Shown: positions 4,853 to 5,780 of the stretch, one piece after another
How the letters are laid out: the number at the start of each line of letters is the position of its first letter
How positions within the stretch are numbered: position 1 is the stretch's first letter
Source of the DNA: an uncultured bacterium
Lineage (GTDB): Bacteria > Verrucomicrobiota > Lentisphaeria > Oligosphaerales > Oligosphaeraceae
Assembly: GCA_902783355.1 (NCBI GenBank)
Contig: CACZQQ010000225.1
Location: forward strand, 1-5,780
Direction of reading: 5' to 3'
DNA length: 5,780 nt
The notes under the pieces: generated by a model
What the model was told of the DNA's origin: nothing
What the model saw: only the letters and a program-made list of their open reading frames with translations
Database searches by the model: none
Position numbers and translations under genes: made by a program

Positions 4853-5780
4853 ATGTCCACCCAGAAGCAAGCCCTTTGGAGCGGCCGCTTCGCGACCGGA
4901 ACCGACCAGCTGGTCCTGCAGCTTTCGCAGTCCATCTCCTACGACCGCCGCCTCTATCCCTACGACATCCTTGGCAGCCAGGCCCATGCCCGCATGCTCG
5001 CCCGCCAGGGCATCATCCCGCAGGAGGACGCCGACAAGATCGTCGCTGGGCTTGAGCAGGTCAAGGCGGAGATCGACGGCGGCGCCTTCCAGTTCAAGAC
5101 CGAGCTGGAGGACATCCACATGAACATCGAGGCGCGCCTGACGGAACTCGTCGGCCCCGCCGGCGCGCGCCTCCACACGGGCCGCAGCCGCAACGACCAG
5201 GTCGCCACCGACGAACGCCTCTTCCTGCGGGCGGAGGACGACGCCGTCCGCAGCCTCATCCGCGAATTGCAGCGCGCGCTCTGGACGCTGGCGGACGCCA
5301 ACGACGGCCTCGTCATGCCCGGCTTCACGCATCTGCAGCACGCGCAGCCCGTCCTCTTCGCGCACCATCTGCTGGCCTACGTCGAGATGTTCGAGCGCGA
5401 CCGCGAGCGGCTGTCGGACTGCCGCCACCGCATCAACCGCCTCCCGCTGGGGGCAGGCGCCATCGCGGGCTGCACCCTCCCCCTCGACCGCGAATCCGTC
5501 GCGCGCGACCTCGGCTTCGAGGCCGTCCTGCAGAACTCGATGGACGCGGTGGCGGACCGCGACGTGCTGGCGGAGTTCCTGTCGGACCTCGCGCTCGTGG
5601 CCATGCATCTCTCCCGTTTCTCCGAAGACCTCGTGCTGTGGTTCAGCCAGGAGTTCGGCTTCATCGAGATCGGCGACGCCTTTACCACGGGGTCCAGCCT
5701 CATCCCGCAGAAGAAGAATCCCGACGTGGCGGAGCTGACGCGCGGCAAGACGGGCCGCGTCTACGGCGCCCTCATGGGGC
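4853..5780 (+). CDS. argH: Argininosuccinate lyase, N-terminal two thirds (cut by window edge)
   Basis: This enzyme splits argininosuccinate into arginine and fumarate, the last step of arginine synthesis; it is a cytoplasmic tetramer of the fumarase/aspartase superfamily. The 309 residues visible compare with about 460 usual, so roughly 150 are beyond the window. Seen in order: 'ALWSGRF' (7-13), 'EDIHMNIE' (86-93), the conserved '[13 protein letters not shown]' (108-120), '[10 protein letters not shown]' (157-166) with the Thr159-His160 pair of the active site, '[11 protein letters not shown]' (197-207), and the family signature loop '[12 protein letters not shown]' (280-291) bearing the catalytic serine. 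In the signature, isoleucine replaces the near-universal methionine before Pro. The start is nine bases after the GAF gene stop. No arginine operator is visible close upstream, consistent with transcription from further up the operon. Confidence 0.97.
   Translation, partial: MSTQKQALWSGRFATGTDQLVLQLSQSISYDRRLYPYDILGSQAHARMLARQGIIPQEDADKIVAGLEQVKAEIDGGAFQFKTELEDIHMNIEARLTELVGPAGARLHTGRSRNDQVATDERLFLRAEDDAVRSLIRELQRALWTLADANDGLVMPGFTHLQHAQPVLFAHHLLAYVEMFERDRERLSDCRHRINRLPLGAGAIAGCTLPLDRESVARDLGFEAVLQNSMDAVADRDVLAEFLSDLALVAMHLSRFSEDLVLWFSQEFGFIEIGDAFTTGSSLIPQKKNPDVAELTRGKTGRVYGALMG

Noticed and set aside
4370..5608. 412-residue minus-strand open frame opposite the GAF gene and argH
   Set aside because: It is Val/Ala/Asp/Glu-rich without motifs, while the plus strand carries unmistakable argH.

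Overview
The window reads as one tightly packed, plus-strand gene run from a GC-rich bacterium. Shine-Dalgarno use is strong and gaps between genes are only 7 to 19 bases. The combination of a secreted SH3/coiled-coil protein, a clade-restricted secreted protein, a divergent DNA polymerase III delta subunit and argH made me think of the Verrucomicrobiota/Lentisphaerota/Kiritimatiellota group. That placement is an impression from protein style, not from a marker gene, and should be held loosely.

Layout. Bases 1-82 hold 4.5 perfect copies of an 18-bp tandem repeat that runs off the left edge. In the most plausible frame it encodes the hexapeptide NPEAPA and belongs to the C-terminal tail of an unidentified protein ending at 263. 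After a 48-base gap comes a 640-residue exported protein (312-2234): signal peptide, two bacterial SH3 domains, a coiled coil of nearly 400 residues with internal duplications, and a small C-terminal domain. Next is a 227-residue exported protein of unknown function (2247-2930), then holA, the clamp-loader delta subunit (2938-4050), a 257-residue cytoplasmic GAF-domain protein (4070-4843), and the first 309 residues of argH, argininosuccinate lyase (4853 to the right edge).

How the genes work together. The first two complete genes are probably an envelope pair. The next three are cytoplasmic: replication, a probable ligand or protein sensor, and the last step of arginine synthesis. No terminator or promoter is visible between 312 and 5780, so I infer one transcript. 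Two junctions use the last codons of one gene (GAG GAG) as the ribosome binding site of the next, and a third overlaps the SD with the stop codon, which suggests translational coupling.

Novelty. I see no defence system, mobile element, CRISPR array or RNA gene. The points worth a second look are the perfect 18-bp repeat, the duplications and possible hinge in the coiled-coil protein, the unexplained C-terminal domains of the SH3 and GAF proteins, the uncharacterised 227-residue protein with possible two-fold symmetry, and a substitution in the ArgH signature loop.
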